NCBI RefSeq assembly: GCF_037176765.1
Contig: NC_090022.1
Location: 56,293,709 to 56,357,708, forward strand
DNA length: 64,000 nt
Direction of reading: 5' to 3'
DNA from: Anolis sagrei
Lineage: Eukaryota > Chordata > Lepidosauria > Squamata > Anolidae
Part shown: positions 37,301-59,755 of the stretch, one piece after another
Layout: every line of letters starts with the position of its first letter
Numbering within the stretch: position 1 is the stretch's first letter
Position numbers and translations under genes: made by a program
The notes under the pieces: model-generated
The model's database searches: none
The model's input: only the letters and a program-made list of their open reading frames with translations
What the model was told of the DNA's origin: nothing

Positions 37301-38218
37301 AGACAGCATTACTTCTGTCATAACTATAGTTCCTGGGAGAAGGGGATTGTTATAATTCCCAATGCAATTATATGCCCCAAAAGAACTTCTTTAATAAGAA
37401 AAAAAATCTCAAGTACAGCAGATGTCACTGTATGCTTAGACAGGCTATAGAAACAAGTGAAAGGGTTGTTCTGGATTCTGTAGAACAGGGATGAAAACAG
37501 GTCCCAAATTGCAATAGTGAGATGGTAGGAATTGAATTGAATAGTTGGGAGATCTAAACATCACCCGCCCTGCTGCTCTATAGGAATTAGTGACACTTTA
37601 TGACCCCCCCCCCTTTTCTCTTAGGCATACTGTGACATGGTGACTGATGGTGGTGGCTGGACCATGATCCAGCGTCGACTGGATGGCACTGTGGACTTCA
37701 ACCGCACCTGGCAAGAGTACAAGAAAGGATTTGGCAGCTTACAAGGGGAGCACTGGTTGGGCAATGAACATCTCCACAGTTTAACTCGCCTGGGCCAACA
37801 TGTCCTGCGTATAGAACTGGAGGACTGGCATGGTGTCAAGCGACATGCCATTTACCGCAAATTCAAAGTGGCTAGTGAGGCCAACAGGTATCGTCTGACA
37901 GCTCGGGAATACCAAGGCAACGCAGGCAATGCTCTGAGCTACAGCCGCAACTACAACCATGATCACAAATGCTTCACAACATGGGACATTGACAATGACA
38001 ACTACTCCATGGGCAACTGTGGTACATATTATGGGGCTGGCTGGTGGTTTGACTCATGCCTGGCTGCCAACCTTAATGGGAAGTACTACCATGGACGTTA
38101 CAATGGGGTGACCAATGGCATCTACTGGGGAACGTGGTATATCTTGATTGATAAAAGAACCAACCAGAAGTATTCTTTCAAAAAAGTGGAAATGAAAACT
38201 AGGCCTGTTAACTTTTAA
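24787..38218 (+). CDS. Fibrinogen-related secreted protein, FGL2 (fibroleukin)-like; whole gene, three coding exons
   Basis: Joining 24787-25321, 34204-34322 and 37625-38218 gives 415 codons plus a TAA stop, with GT-AG introns and consistent phases (1, then 0). The product has a hydrophobic signal peptide (about residues 1-26), a variable linker, a leucine-rich coiled-coil stretch (about 110-160) and a C-terminal fibrinogen-related domain (about 188-415). Conserved features are the cysteine pairs C192/C221 and C350/C363, the [10 protein letters not shown] block, the calcium-site acidic run DIDND (339-343) before the conserved NC, and the WWFDSC and NLNGKYY blocks. An N-R-T glycosylation sequon lies at about N244. 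By eye the domain is closest to FGL2 (NYNHD..FTT, GNCG.YY..GWWFD, NGI.WGTW); angiopoietin-like proteins are the alternative. Orthology is not settled, so no symbol is given. Extracellular role is inferred from signal peptide and domain. It is convergent with RPN1. Confidence 0.88.
25600..25795 (+). mobile_element. 5S rRNA-derived SINE, diverged
   Basis: TTGATCTTGGAAGGTAAGCA GTGG..GAGATGGTGGACCATC ..AATACCACATACCGCAGG, then the shared tail with ..CATGGGTCAACAGGC and CTTGAAGGAACATACATACA. Older copy of the family at 39350. Confidence 0.6.
26749..27594 (+). CDS. CR1 ORF1 protein with SGNH/GDSL esterase-like domain
   Basis: 281 codons if counted from a TTG at 26749; there is no good ATG, and an in-frame stop lies at 26743-26745, so the N-terminal part in this copy is probably broken or starts differently. 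Counting from that TTG, an SGNH-hydrolase signature is complete: GDS (S121), GTND (N175) and DGVH (D256, H259). CR1 ORF1 proteins are known to carry such esterase domains; their role in retrotransposition is not settled. Upstream lies a doubled acidic motif (about 11-37 and 64-87). Confidence 0.78.
   Translation: MSQEEFGLDTDQWLILDQCAGDSPDWDNTSQHSHLHNPAGVPSPTIDQEQQEHIQENHRLLDESQWIVLDECTGDVEEEDNTFHLHNSHQQDHFSGDLHTTLHKRGPVIPESKQVLVVGDSLLRGTEAVISRPDGMAREICCLPGAKIHHITQRLTRLLKPYHRPPLMLIHVGTNDTARHTFQKITNDFRALGAMLKECNVQVVFSSLLPVVRHGPTRARKIVQVNDWLRKWCQEERFGFLDHGLLFQEDGLLARDGVHLTQVGKHLFAHRLANLIRRTLN
27645..30518 (+). CDS. CR1 ORF2: apurinic-type endonuclease plus reverse transcriptase
   Basis: 957 uninterrupted codons starting 50 bases after ORF1. 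The N-terminal endonuclease has N44 (YTNAQS), E71 (TETWWDD), a MGDFNYPDI block and SDHVLLQFE. The reverse transcriptase has [40 protein letters not shown] (about residue 660) and the FADD catalytic box (about 690). The C-terminus ends ..[13 protein letters not shown]. It would nick target DNA and reverse-transcribe CR1 RNA; coding capacity looks complete for this ORF. Confidence 0.93.
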   Translation: MSGNRQKAKRRAAQTQQGPSAKSTIIPIKQLKGRSQGLTCLYTNAQSMGNKQDELQLLAQHHKYDIIAITETWWDDSYRWNVDIEGYNLFHRNRTKGRGGGVALYVKNSYAAEEIQDSNLGNQLEIIWIRIKGTGTQKDVVVGVYYRPPSQEEDLDEVFCQQLTKQAQKRDVVVMGDFNYPDICWKTNSAKSTRSNKFLACLADNFMVQKVEEATRGLATLDLILTNAEDLIDAVEVVGSLGASDHVLLQFEVQRKAETKTSQTHILDFRRADFQKMKETLSSIPWTQILKDKGATDGWEFLKSEILKAQLQTVPTKRKNRTSAKKPEWMSKELLTVLRHKRDMHKKWKKGEITKEEFKQIANTCREKVRKAKAKNELRLARDIKNNKKGFYSYVSRKRKNKEAIGPLRGEDGAMLTGDREKAELLNAFFASVFSQKESLQPQQDGVDEGLEDIQPQIGKEVVQEYLAALNEFKSPGPDQLHPRVLKELAEVISEPLATIFESSWRTGEVPADWRRANVVPIFKKGKKDDPNNYRPVSLTSIPGKILEKIVKEAVCKHLETNAVIANSQHGFIKNKSCQTNLISFFDRATSWVDAGNAVDVAYLDFSKAFDKVPHDLLARKLVQCGLGKTTVRWICNWLSGRTQRVLTNASSSSWKEVTSGVPQGSVLGPVLFNIFINDLDEGLEGMIIKFADDTKLGGIANSPEDRSRIQNDLDRLERWAKTNKMKFNSDKCKILHFGRKNEMQRYRMGDAWLESSTCEKDLGVLVDNKLNMSQQCDVAAKKANGILACINRSIVSRSKEVMLPLYSALVRPHLEYCVQFWAPQLKRDIDKLECVQRRATKMIKGLENKPYEERLRELGMFSLKKRRLRGDMIAMYKYVRGSHREEGASLFSASLETRTRNNGFKLQERRFHLNIRKNFLTVRAVQQWNSLPRSVVEAPSLEAFKQRLDGHLSGVI
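31115..31262 (+). mobile_element. L2 3' tail in FGL2-like intron 1
   Basis: CTGCCCCGAGTCCCCTTTGG then GAGAAGGGCAGAATATAAAT; L2 3' UTR only. Confidence 0.75.
31519..32105 (-). mobile_element. CR1 LINE 3' fragment
   Basis: Antisense 5'-truncated CR1 in FGL2-like intron 1: terminal AGAATCATAG repeats, 3' UTR and C-terminal ORF2 remnants with stops. It ends beside a T-rich run. Confidence 0.9.
33536..33655 (+). mobile_element. Penelope-like terminal repeat
   Basis: CTCTGAGGATGCCTGCCATA GATGCAGGTG.., then CTTCTAGAACATAGCTGTAC AGCCCGAAAAACCTACAACC and ATGAAACCTTCGAC. Single-arm copy in FGL2-like intron 1. Confidence 0.68.
34204..34322 (+). CDS. FGL2-like gene, coding exon 2 (start of fibrinogen-related domain)
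   Basis: Encodes residues 179-218, containing the usual opening of a fibrinogen-related domain: YPRDC (C192), then an [14 protein letters not shown] block. The acceptor is a tandem TAGTAG: splicing after 34203 gives E-P-S, splicing after 34200 adds one valine; both keep the frame. The donor is GAG|GTAAGG at 34322/34323. The exon is phase 1 in, phase 0 out. Confidence 0.88.
36129..36451 (-). mobile_element. tRNA-derived SINE, same family as at 2852
   Basis: Plus strand begins GTAAAGGTAAAGGTTTCCCC (SINE 3' tail) and ends GGTGCTCCAG (SINE 5' head). It is the left half of the composite insertion described in findings. Confidence 0.85.
36488..36583 (+). repeat. 96-bp direct repeat, copy A
   Basis: ACTTCTGTCATAACTATAGT.. 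to eight A residues, joined directly to the CR1 at 36584. Differs from copy B at one base (CCCCAAAATAA vs CCCCAAAAGAA). Confidence 0.93.
36584..37190 (+). mobile_element. CR1 LINE 3' fragment with intact last 170 ORF2 codons
   Basis: Sense copy covering the ORF2 C-terminus (36596-37108, uninterrupted), the 3' UTR and GATTCTATGATTCTA at the end. It is part of a composite insertion with the SINE at 36131-36450. Confidence 0.93.
37311..37406 (+). repeat. 96-bp direct repeat, copy B (likely the source)
   Basis: Matches 36488-36583 at 95 of 96 bases. It lies in otherwise unique intron sequence, so it is the likely original. Confidence 0.93.
37625..38218 (+). CDS. FGL2-like gene, coding exon 3 (bulk of fibrinogen-related domain, stop)
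   Basis: Encodes residues 219-415 and the TAA stop. The acceptor follows a long pyrimidine tract (a C run, then TTTTCTCTTAG). It carries C221, [23 protein letters not shown], the calcium-site acids D339/D341/D343, C350 and C363, and ends ..MKTRPVNF. Length and motif order match a complete fibrinogen C-terminal domain. One further cysteine (C334, in KCFTT) is not part of the usual two disulfides. Confidence 0.95.
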   Translation, partial: AYCDMVTDGGGWTMIQRRLDGTVDFNRTWQEYKKGFGSLQGEHWLGNEHLHSLTRLGQHVLRIELEDWHGVKRHAIYRKFKVASEANRYRLTAREYQGNAGNALSYSRNYNHDHKCFTTWDIDNDNYSMGNCGTYYGAGWWFDSCLAANLNGKYYHGRYNGVTNGIYWGTWYILIDKRTNQKYSFKKVEMKTRPVNF

Positions 38219-39133
38219 GAGAAGCATGCAATCAAAGAAGGTCACCTTCAAAAAGCTTTAAAGTACTGTGCTGAGCAAAAGATACAACAGGGTGCATCAG
38301 CAATCTAGAGCTTAGGGCCACACTGACCCACACCTCACCTTCCTTAATTGCCTGGAGCTGAAAACCAATTGAAACATTTGGGGTTTAAATGCTTTGACAC
38401 CCGAGTGCTTACCTTTCCCTGAAGGCCAAAGATCATGTGCCAACTTGCCTTTGTATGGGACTCATCTCATGAAATAGTAAAATACTGTAAGCAGAGGTGC
38501 TAAATACAAAAGCAAAATGAGGAGGAGCTAGGTGGAGGTAAGGTAAGAGAGCTGCCTTAAAACAAATCTGGGCATTCTTTGCTCTTTTTGAAGGTAGCAA
38601 TAAGATACCCAGTTAGCATTATAAAAGGTCAATTCACAGAGAACCTCAGACATTGGAAAAGCACTAAGCGTAACTAGGACATGGGAAAACAACAAAGAAG
38701 CAAAGTAAAAGCAAAAGTGTGCTCTGATTCCTTTTGCAAAGTGACAAATTTCATGTGGGCTATAGTACTCTTAAAAGTTGCATGGTGCAATATGACCCAA
38801 ACAATTGTGCAACATGACCCAAACACTAGTTACTGTCTCTATACTTCTAAACAGTTATTCTTGTGTTTCATTTCACATTTAAGATGTTTTGCAACATTGA
38901 TGTATGGACCTAAAATTCAAATAGTGCACAATCGTGTATTTACCTAATACAATGGACACTCAGAAGCAAAATTGCATGGGCTTCTGTGTGCTACAAGTAC
39001 TTTAAGGTTAAAGTTCCTTTTAACATATTTATATTTAAGCATTTGGCAGTTGTGACCCATTTTTTGTATTACTCGGTATTCTATCTATGAGTTTAAGAGC
39101 AAGGGTTTTGTTGTAAACACATCTGTAATCTTA

Positions 39134-39139
39134 ATTAAA
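39134..39139 (+). promoter_or_regulatory. Candidate poly(A) signal (ATTAAA) of the FGL2-like gene
   Basis: The first good poly(A) hexamer downstream of the stop is ATTAAA, followed by a T-rich tract (GTTTTAT) about 30 bases on. This would give a 3' UTR of about 0.9 kb. No canonical AATAAA was seen between the stop and here. Confidence 0.5.
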
Positions 39140-39349
39140 GCTATTATTGCATTTTTAGCATAGGAAGCTTGTTTTATATGGAGAGCAGCACAAATAGCCT
39201 ATTTCTATATGGATCAGTCTGGTGCTTACATATGAAAGTTTACTTGTATAACTACAATCGTTCTCCATAGAAATTGTCTTAACTCTGTTACCAGCTAATA
39301 GAATACTGTCTTCCTGTGTAACAATGAGAGCTCTAAATACCCTTAAGGC

Positions 39350-39572
39350 ATGACATGCAATCTGATCTTAGAAGCTTAAGCAGGATAAACTCTGGTGAAT
39401 ACTTGGATGAGAAACCACCAACAAATACCAGGTGCTATAGGTTGTCTACCAGGTCATCTGTAAGTTCAAACAAAGGCATTGGCAATATCAAATCTAAGTA
39501 TTTCTTACTGAAGAAAACTCTGAAATGCATAGGGCACCATAAATTAACAGGTCACACACACACACGACCTGT
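39350..39572 (+). mobile_element. 5S rRNA-derived SINE
   Basis: CTGATCTTAGAAGCTTAAGC AGGATAAACTCTGGTGAATA CTTGGATGAGAAACCACC.. then ATACCAGGTGCTATAGG follows the 3' two thirds of 5S rRNA (GATCTCGGAAGCTAAGCAGG.., TACTTGGATGGGAGACC). A non-5S tail ends in a CA tract. Pol III SINE remnant, not a functional 5S gene. Confidence 0.72.
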
Positions 39573-39657
39573 GGTGTACAAGCAGATTCTCATTTTCTGA
39601 CACAGGATACACTGAAGGGCATCTAGTTAAATTCTTGCCAAGATAAAGATAAATTAT

Positions 39658-39708
39658 TGCCTCTAGAACATGGCCATATAGCCCGAAAAAACCCACAAGA
39701 ACTAAAGA
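39658..39708 (+). mobile_element. Penelope-like terminal fragment
   Basis: GCCTCTAGAACATGGCCATA TAGCCCGAAAAAACCCAC only; about 50 bp of the same terminal block. Confidence 0.55.
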
Positions 39709-39732
39709 TAAATTCTTGCCAACACTCTAGAG

Positions 39733-40737
39733 CAGTGTTTCTCAACCTTCCCAATGCCATAACCCCTTAATACAGTTCCTCATGTTGTGATCACCAACCA
39801 TGAAATTATTTTCATTGCTACTTCATAACTGTAATTTTGCTACTGCTATAAATCGTGATGTAAATATCCAAAATGCAGGATGTATTTTCATTCACTGGAC
39901 CAAATTTGGCACAAATACCCAATACGCCCACATTTAAATACTGGTAGGGTTGGGGGAGCTTACTGATTTTGTTATCTGGGAGTTGTAGTTGCTGGGATTT
40001 ATAGTTCACCAACAATCAAAGAGCCTTCTGAACTCCACGAACGATGGAATTGAACCAAACTTGGCAAACAGAACTCCCATGACGAACAGAAAATACTGGA
40101 ACGGTTTGGTGGGCATTGACCTTGAGTTTTGGAGATGTAGTTCACCTACATCCAAAGAGCATTGTGGACTCAAACAATGATGGCTCTGGACCAAACTTGG
40201 CATGAACACTCAATATGTCCAAATGTGAACACTGGTGGAGTTTGGGGGAAATAGACCTTGACATTTGGGAGTTGTTGTTGCTGGGATTTATAGTTCACGT
40301 ACAATCAAAGAGCATTCTGAACACCACGGACGATAGAATTGGGCCAAACTTCCCCCACAGAACCCGCTGCCTTGAAGGGACTCGAAGCATGAGCCTCCCT
40401 CCAGCCATGAATGCTCTCCCTTGCCCGCACATGCGCACCACGCTGCCATGCACCTAGCCCGCCTGCTCTCTCCTCCCCGCTTGAAGACTCAGAAACAGCC
40501 CTCCCCTTGGCTGAGAGGCCAGCCAATCACAGAGGAGGAGGGCTTTTGGTGGGAGGATTTAACATCTGTTTCCAAAAAGGAAGAGAAAGACAGGTGGAGA
40601 TACCTTCTGCCTTCTCTGTCAAAGGGGTTCCTAAGACCATCAGCAATATATGCTTTCTGATGGTCTTTGACGACCCCGCTGAAACCCCCTCGTGAACTCT
40701 CCCCCAAGGGTCCTGACCCCTAGGTTGAGAAAAGCAG
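39733..40737. mobile_element. hAT-type non-autonomous DNA transposon, URR1-like, with 8-bp target duplication
   Basis: Terminal inverted repeats CAGTGTTTCTCAACC.. and ..GGTTGAGAAAAGCAG are flanked by identical 8-bp CTCTAGAG at 39725-39732 and 40738-40745. The left interior (TTTTCATTGCTACTTCATAA CTGTAATTTTGCTACTG) resembles the rodent URR1 hAT-Charlie family as I recall it. No transposase; it lies between the 3' ends of the FGL2-like gene and RPN1. Confidence 0.85.
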
Positions 40738-41234
40738 CTCTAGAGGGAATTACTAGTTTAGGATTTGAACACATTAAAAATGGGAAGGATGTTCCCCACT
40801 TCTCACCCATGACTGTGTAGCTATGTTGTATGAAGCACAAAAGAGGAGTAAGAAGGGCGGCATATAAATGTTGCAAATAAATAAATAAATAAATAAATAA
40901 ATGCCTTATTGTCCTGAATGAAAACTCCTATGTTACTAGTCATAACAAATTATGAGATACATTCTTTAAAAATTACATTGTTTCATGGCTGCCTGTATGA
41001 AAGCAAGAAAAAAAGGCCACTGGGCATCTTTACTCTTCTGCTAGAAACGGGAAGACAAAGGAAAAATGGTCAATGGAAAAGGAGAAATTAAAGGTATTGA
41101 AATAGCTTGTATAATACCACTGTGCTATTAGTTATGTTCATTTCACAAACTTGTAACAAGTTGCTCAGTTCATTAGCATTAAATGATAGAACACTCAGGT
41201 AAAATAAAAACAAGATGCAGAATATCCATGAGCC

Positions 41235-41240
41235 TTTATT
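41235..41240 (-). promoter_or_regulatory. RPN1: Candidate RPN1 poly(A) signal (AATAAA on minus strand)
   Basis: The plus strand reads TTTATT here, i.e. AATAAA on the RPN1 strand, about 655 bases beyond the stop. A 3' UTR of this size is reasonable. The FGL2-like signal at 39134 faces it, so the genes are convergent. Confidence 0.6.
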
Positions 41241-41893
41241 TCAGTTTGAGCTTTCCTACAAAGTTTTGTGGGTTTTTAATCCCCCAAAGAAAAAAAACAT
41301 TGTAAAAAAAGCACAGGCTTATAGGCAAATGACTCACTCATTCTCTCAGTTGCACTGGATTCTACCTGAAGCTGTAATTTCAACAGGCTCAGAAGATTCA
41401 GGTATCAGAAACTCAATCTGTGCAACAAACAGTAAAAAAAATCCTTTGTTCAAGTTACTTATTGATTCCCCATCTCCAAAATACATGAGTATAAATTGAA
41501 AGGGGGTGGACAAAAAGAAGCAGTTGCTAGTACACCTCTGAACATAACCAGATATTGATTCTGAGACATTCAATGCCAATTGAATTGAATTCACTGCCTA
41601 TACTGATCATTAGCACACTTTTCAAAAAGATTTTGAAAACTTCAGGCAAGGATTACTACTATAGTAAACCCAAAGCATGGTACAGCACATCTTTCCCAGT
41701 TTTCAGATGTCATGGAGCAAACAGGCCCTTAAAAAGTAATGCCAAATTTTGAAGGCAGTTTCAAATAAATTCTTCCTTGTTCCAATTCTCTATGGCATAC
41801 ACGTTTCCCTCACCCCAGCTCCCAATTTAGTGTGGCTCAGTATGTCTTTACAACCACCTTTCTCCCCTTTCCATCAACCTTTTGACTTCTAAT

Positions 41894-57239
<15,346 letters not shown>

Positions 57240-57494
57240 GGCTGGCTGTCGACGGGGCACCAGCAGGCCGAACCGGATGCACTCCCTCACTCCCTCACGC
57301 GTTCATTCATCGAGCGGGCGCAAGATGGCGCCGCCCGCAGGAGGACAAGATGGCGGCGCCCTTGCGGACCCGTACGTCAAGGTGTCGAGGCCTTCCTGCC
57401 CTTTCCTGCGACCAAACGCCTCGCGTTACGATACGGTTAGAAGGCCCGGATGTTCGAAACACCGGCATGTTATGGATTCCATTGTTAGGGGTCA

Positions 57495-57754
57495 GGAACC
57501 TTCGGCTCTCCAGGTGTGGTGGACTTCAACTCCCACAATTCCTTGAGGCTCGGCATTCGCCCCAAAGGCTTACCTTGGCCCAACGAGGTTTGTTTGGCTC
57601 TACGTTACGCTCGTCTCTCCCCCTTTGCTGCCCGTCCTCCATGAAAAAGAGCCAAACAAACCTCGTTGGGCCAAGGTAAGCCTTTGGGGCGAATGCCGAG
57701 CCTCAAGGAATTGTGGGAGTTGAAGTCCACCACAGCTGGAGAGCCGAAGGTTCC
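57495..57754. repeat. Inverted repeat, two 107-bp arms, 46-bp spacer
   Basis: Arms 57495-57601 and 57648-57754 are reverse complements with one difference seen. The spacer starts ACGTTACGCTCGTCTC. The arms include GACTTCAACTCCCACAATTC C, a motif common in lizard DNA repeats. Lies 250-520 bases upstream of the RPN1 start codon. Confidence 0.9.
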
Positions 57755-57759
57755 CCATG

Positions 57760-58320
57760 CCTGGCTGGACTTCAATCCCCAGAATCCTTGATCATTGGCC
57801 GAAGCAGCTGAGGCTTCTGGGAGTTGAAGTCCAATAAACCTTAGAGGCCTACAGTTTGAGAAGCGCTGCTAGAGGCGGTGTTTTACCCTGTAACACAGGC
57901 ATGGGCCCACTTGGGCCCTCCAGGGGGGTTTGGACTTCAACTCCCACAATTCCTAATTCCTTCCTTTTCCCCCTCAACCACTTAAGCAGTTATTCCTAAA
58001 CCCGGGAGTGTTTTCTTAGGTATGGTCTCTAAAGATAAAGACAATGGAAGTGGGAGGTTAGAAGTATTTGCACATTGAGGGAAATTATCAGAATGTTTTT
58101 TTTGTAAAAGACATATAAAATGGAGATTGAAATGGATAGGTGGTTGTTATTGTGTGTCTTCAAGCTGATTTAATTGTGCACTAGGTCATACAAATGCATG
58201 AGTACTGGACCTTTTTCAGCACCAGAACCACCAGCTTTTTGCCACGTTATCCGCAATCAGCATAGACCACAGAAGCTAAGTGGCCTTTGTAGTACATAGG
58301 TTGCCCATCCACTGCAGTTA
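57760..58320. other. No gene recognised
   Basis: Contains further ACTTCAACTCCCACAATTCC-type repeat pieces (about 57765-57830 and 57930-57950), then unrecognised sequence. 59760-60250 and 61860-62520 are also without supported features, apart from a possible antisense L2 remnant near 62340-62500. Confidence 0.45.
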
Positions 58321-58329
58321 GCCAATCCT

Positions 58330-58388
58330 AATCTATATTATTATTTTACTGACACAAAAGCACAGTATGTCACAGCAAACGAGATCTA

Positions 58389-58438
<50 letters not shown>

Positions 58439-58500
58439 GTCTGTCCTAGACACTTGGGAAGTGTCTGACATGTGATCCAATACAACAGGATCACATTATT
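58330..58500 (-). mobile_element. R4/Dong-like LINE 3' end in an ATT tract
   Basis: ACACAAAAGCACAGTATGTC ACAGCAAACGAGATC flanked by (ATT)n; the same segment recurs at 11900-11970 and 58535-58570. R4/Dong elements are known to insert in TAA repeats. Confidence 0.6.
58390..58438 (+). repeat. (ATT)n microsatellite
   Basis: About 16 ATT units between R4-like 3' ends. Confidence 0.93.
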
Positions 58501-58560
58501 GTTATTATTATTTGTTATTATTATTATATTGACACAAAAACACAGTATGTCACAACAAAC

Positions 58561-58564
<4 letters not shown>

Positions 58565-58591
<27 letters not shown>
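58565..58591 (+). repeat. (TA)n microsatellite
   Basis: TATATATA.. run within the R4-like 3' end. Confidence 0.9.
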
Positions 58592-58892
58592 GCTGGATTT
58601 CGTATCACAAAATCACAAGTCGAACACTTCCCAAGCGTTTAGGACTGTGTGATATATTTTCAAAGGTTGCGCACAGATCCAAGGAAGGTGGCCTTTTTCA
58701 GTTGACAGATCGTGATTTTGTCAATGTTTATTGTTTCCAAATGCTGGCTGAGAGCTTTCGGCACGGCACCCAGTGTGCCGATTACTCCTGGGACCACTTG
58801 TACTGGTTTATGCCAGAGCCTTTGCAGTTCAGTTTTGAGGTCCTGATAACGGCTGAGTTTTTCCTGTTGTTTTTCCTAAATGTGACTGTCAC

Positions 58893-59326
58893 CTGGTATG
58901 TCTGGATGCTTGACCACCATCTCCCAAAGCAGTTGCTCTACTCCAAACTCAAGAACGGAAAACAGAATGTTGTTGGACAGGAAAAGAGATTTAAAGATGG
59001 GCTCAAAGCCAAACTTAAAAACTGTGGCATACACACTGAGAACTGGGAAGCCCTGGCCCTGGCGCACTCCAGCTGGAGGTCAGCTGTGACCAGCAGTGCT
59101 GCAGAATTTGAAGAGGCACAATTGTAGTGTGAAAGAGAGAAACATGCCAAGAGGAAGGCGTGTCAAGCCAACTCTGACCGAGACCTCCTTCCACCTGGAA
59201 ACCAATGCCCTCACTGTGGGAGAAGATGCAGATCAAGAATAGGGCTCCACAGTCACCTACAGACCCACCAGAATACTGATCCTGGAAGTCTATCCTACTC
59301 GGCCAACCAGGGATCGCCTAATGGTG
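58893..59326 (+). mobile_element. LINE C-terminal fragment with C2H2 finger, nested in the R4-like copy
   Basis: Reads HHLPKQLLYSKLKNGKQN.., RFKDGLKAKLKNCGIHT, ENWEALALAHSSWRSAV, and after a frame change a CPHCGRRCRSRIGLHSHLQT zinc-finger-like end. This layout is typical of the C-terminus of certain LINE ORF2 proteins. It interrupts the R4-like sequence, so it inserted later. Broken. Confidence 0.6.
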
Positions 59327-59589
59327 ACATCAATAATCCAAACTTTTTTTCTTTTCTACAATCATGATGTTTGGTGTATTGTGTTCCAAAACTTTGTCAG
59401 TTTAGATTCAAAAGTTCCACAGTATTTTTGCATGTTAATTTACCACAATCTTTGCAGGCTTATAATCCCACCAGTTCTTTACTACTGGCAGATGGTATTT
59501 GTGACATAAGTTCCAATGAATCATTTGGGCCACAGAGTTGTGCCTCTGTTTGTAGTCGGTCTGTGTGGTTTTCTTGCAGCAGTTGAGGA

Positions 59590-59755
59590 TATGACCAATT
59601 ATTATTATTTGTAACACAACAAGATGAGTCTACAGCAGACAAGATCATTCTGCTGGCTGATGTATTGGATCACAAATCAGACACTTCCCAAGTGTCTAGG
59701 ACTGTGTGATGTATCGGCGAATAATGCGTGCAGATCCCAGTAAGGTGGCCTTTTG
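59590..59755 (-). mobile_element. Second R4/Dong-like 3' end
   Basis: Starts at an ATT tract; TTGGATCACAAATCAGACAC TTCCCAAGTGTCTAGGACTG.. repeats the block at 58606-58690, so it is a second copy of the same 3' end. Confidence 0.6.

Larger units (their letters stand above)
34323..37624 (+). other. FGL2-like intron 2
   Basis: The 3.3-kb intron is unique-looking from 34,330 to about 36,110 (nothing recognised), then carries the composite SINE/CR1 insertion (36,129-37,189) and the second copy of a 96-bp repeat (37,311-37,406). Confidence 0.7.
58535..59590 (-). mobile_element. R4/Dong-like LINE fragment, split by a second LINE piece
   Basis: Antisense R4-like sequence runs from 58535 to about 58890 (CTCCTGGGACCACTTGTACT GGTTTATGCCAGAGCC..) and resumes at about 59326 (GACATCAATAATCCAAAC.. 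ATCATGATGTTTGGTGTATT). The gap is filled by an unrelated LINE C-terminal fragment. Clade assignment is from memory. Confidence 0.65.

Noticed and set aside
39355-39600. 5S rRNA gene
   Set aside because: The 5' third of 5S is missing, many substitutions are present and a SINE tail follows; treated as a SINE.
57350-57679. Open frame starting ATGGCGGCGCCC in the RPN1 CpG island, as a divergent gene
   Set aside because: It runs straight into the 107-bp inverted repeat, has no recognisable domain and no supported downstream exon. The ATG is part of a YY1-type motif.
58702-59127. 141-codon frame as a host gene
   Set aside because: The first part is antisense R4-like sequence and the second a LINE C-terminal fragment; the frame is a chance fusion across the insertion junction.
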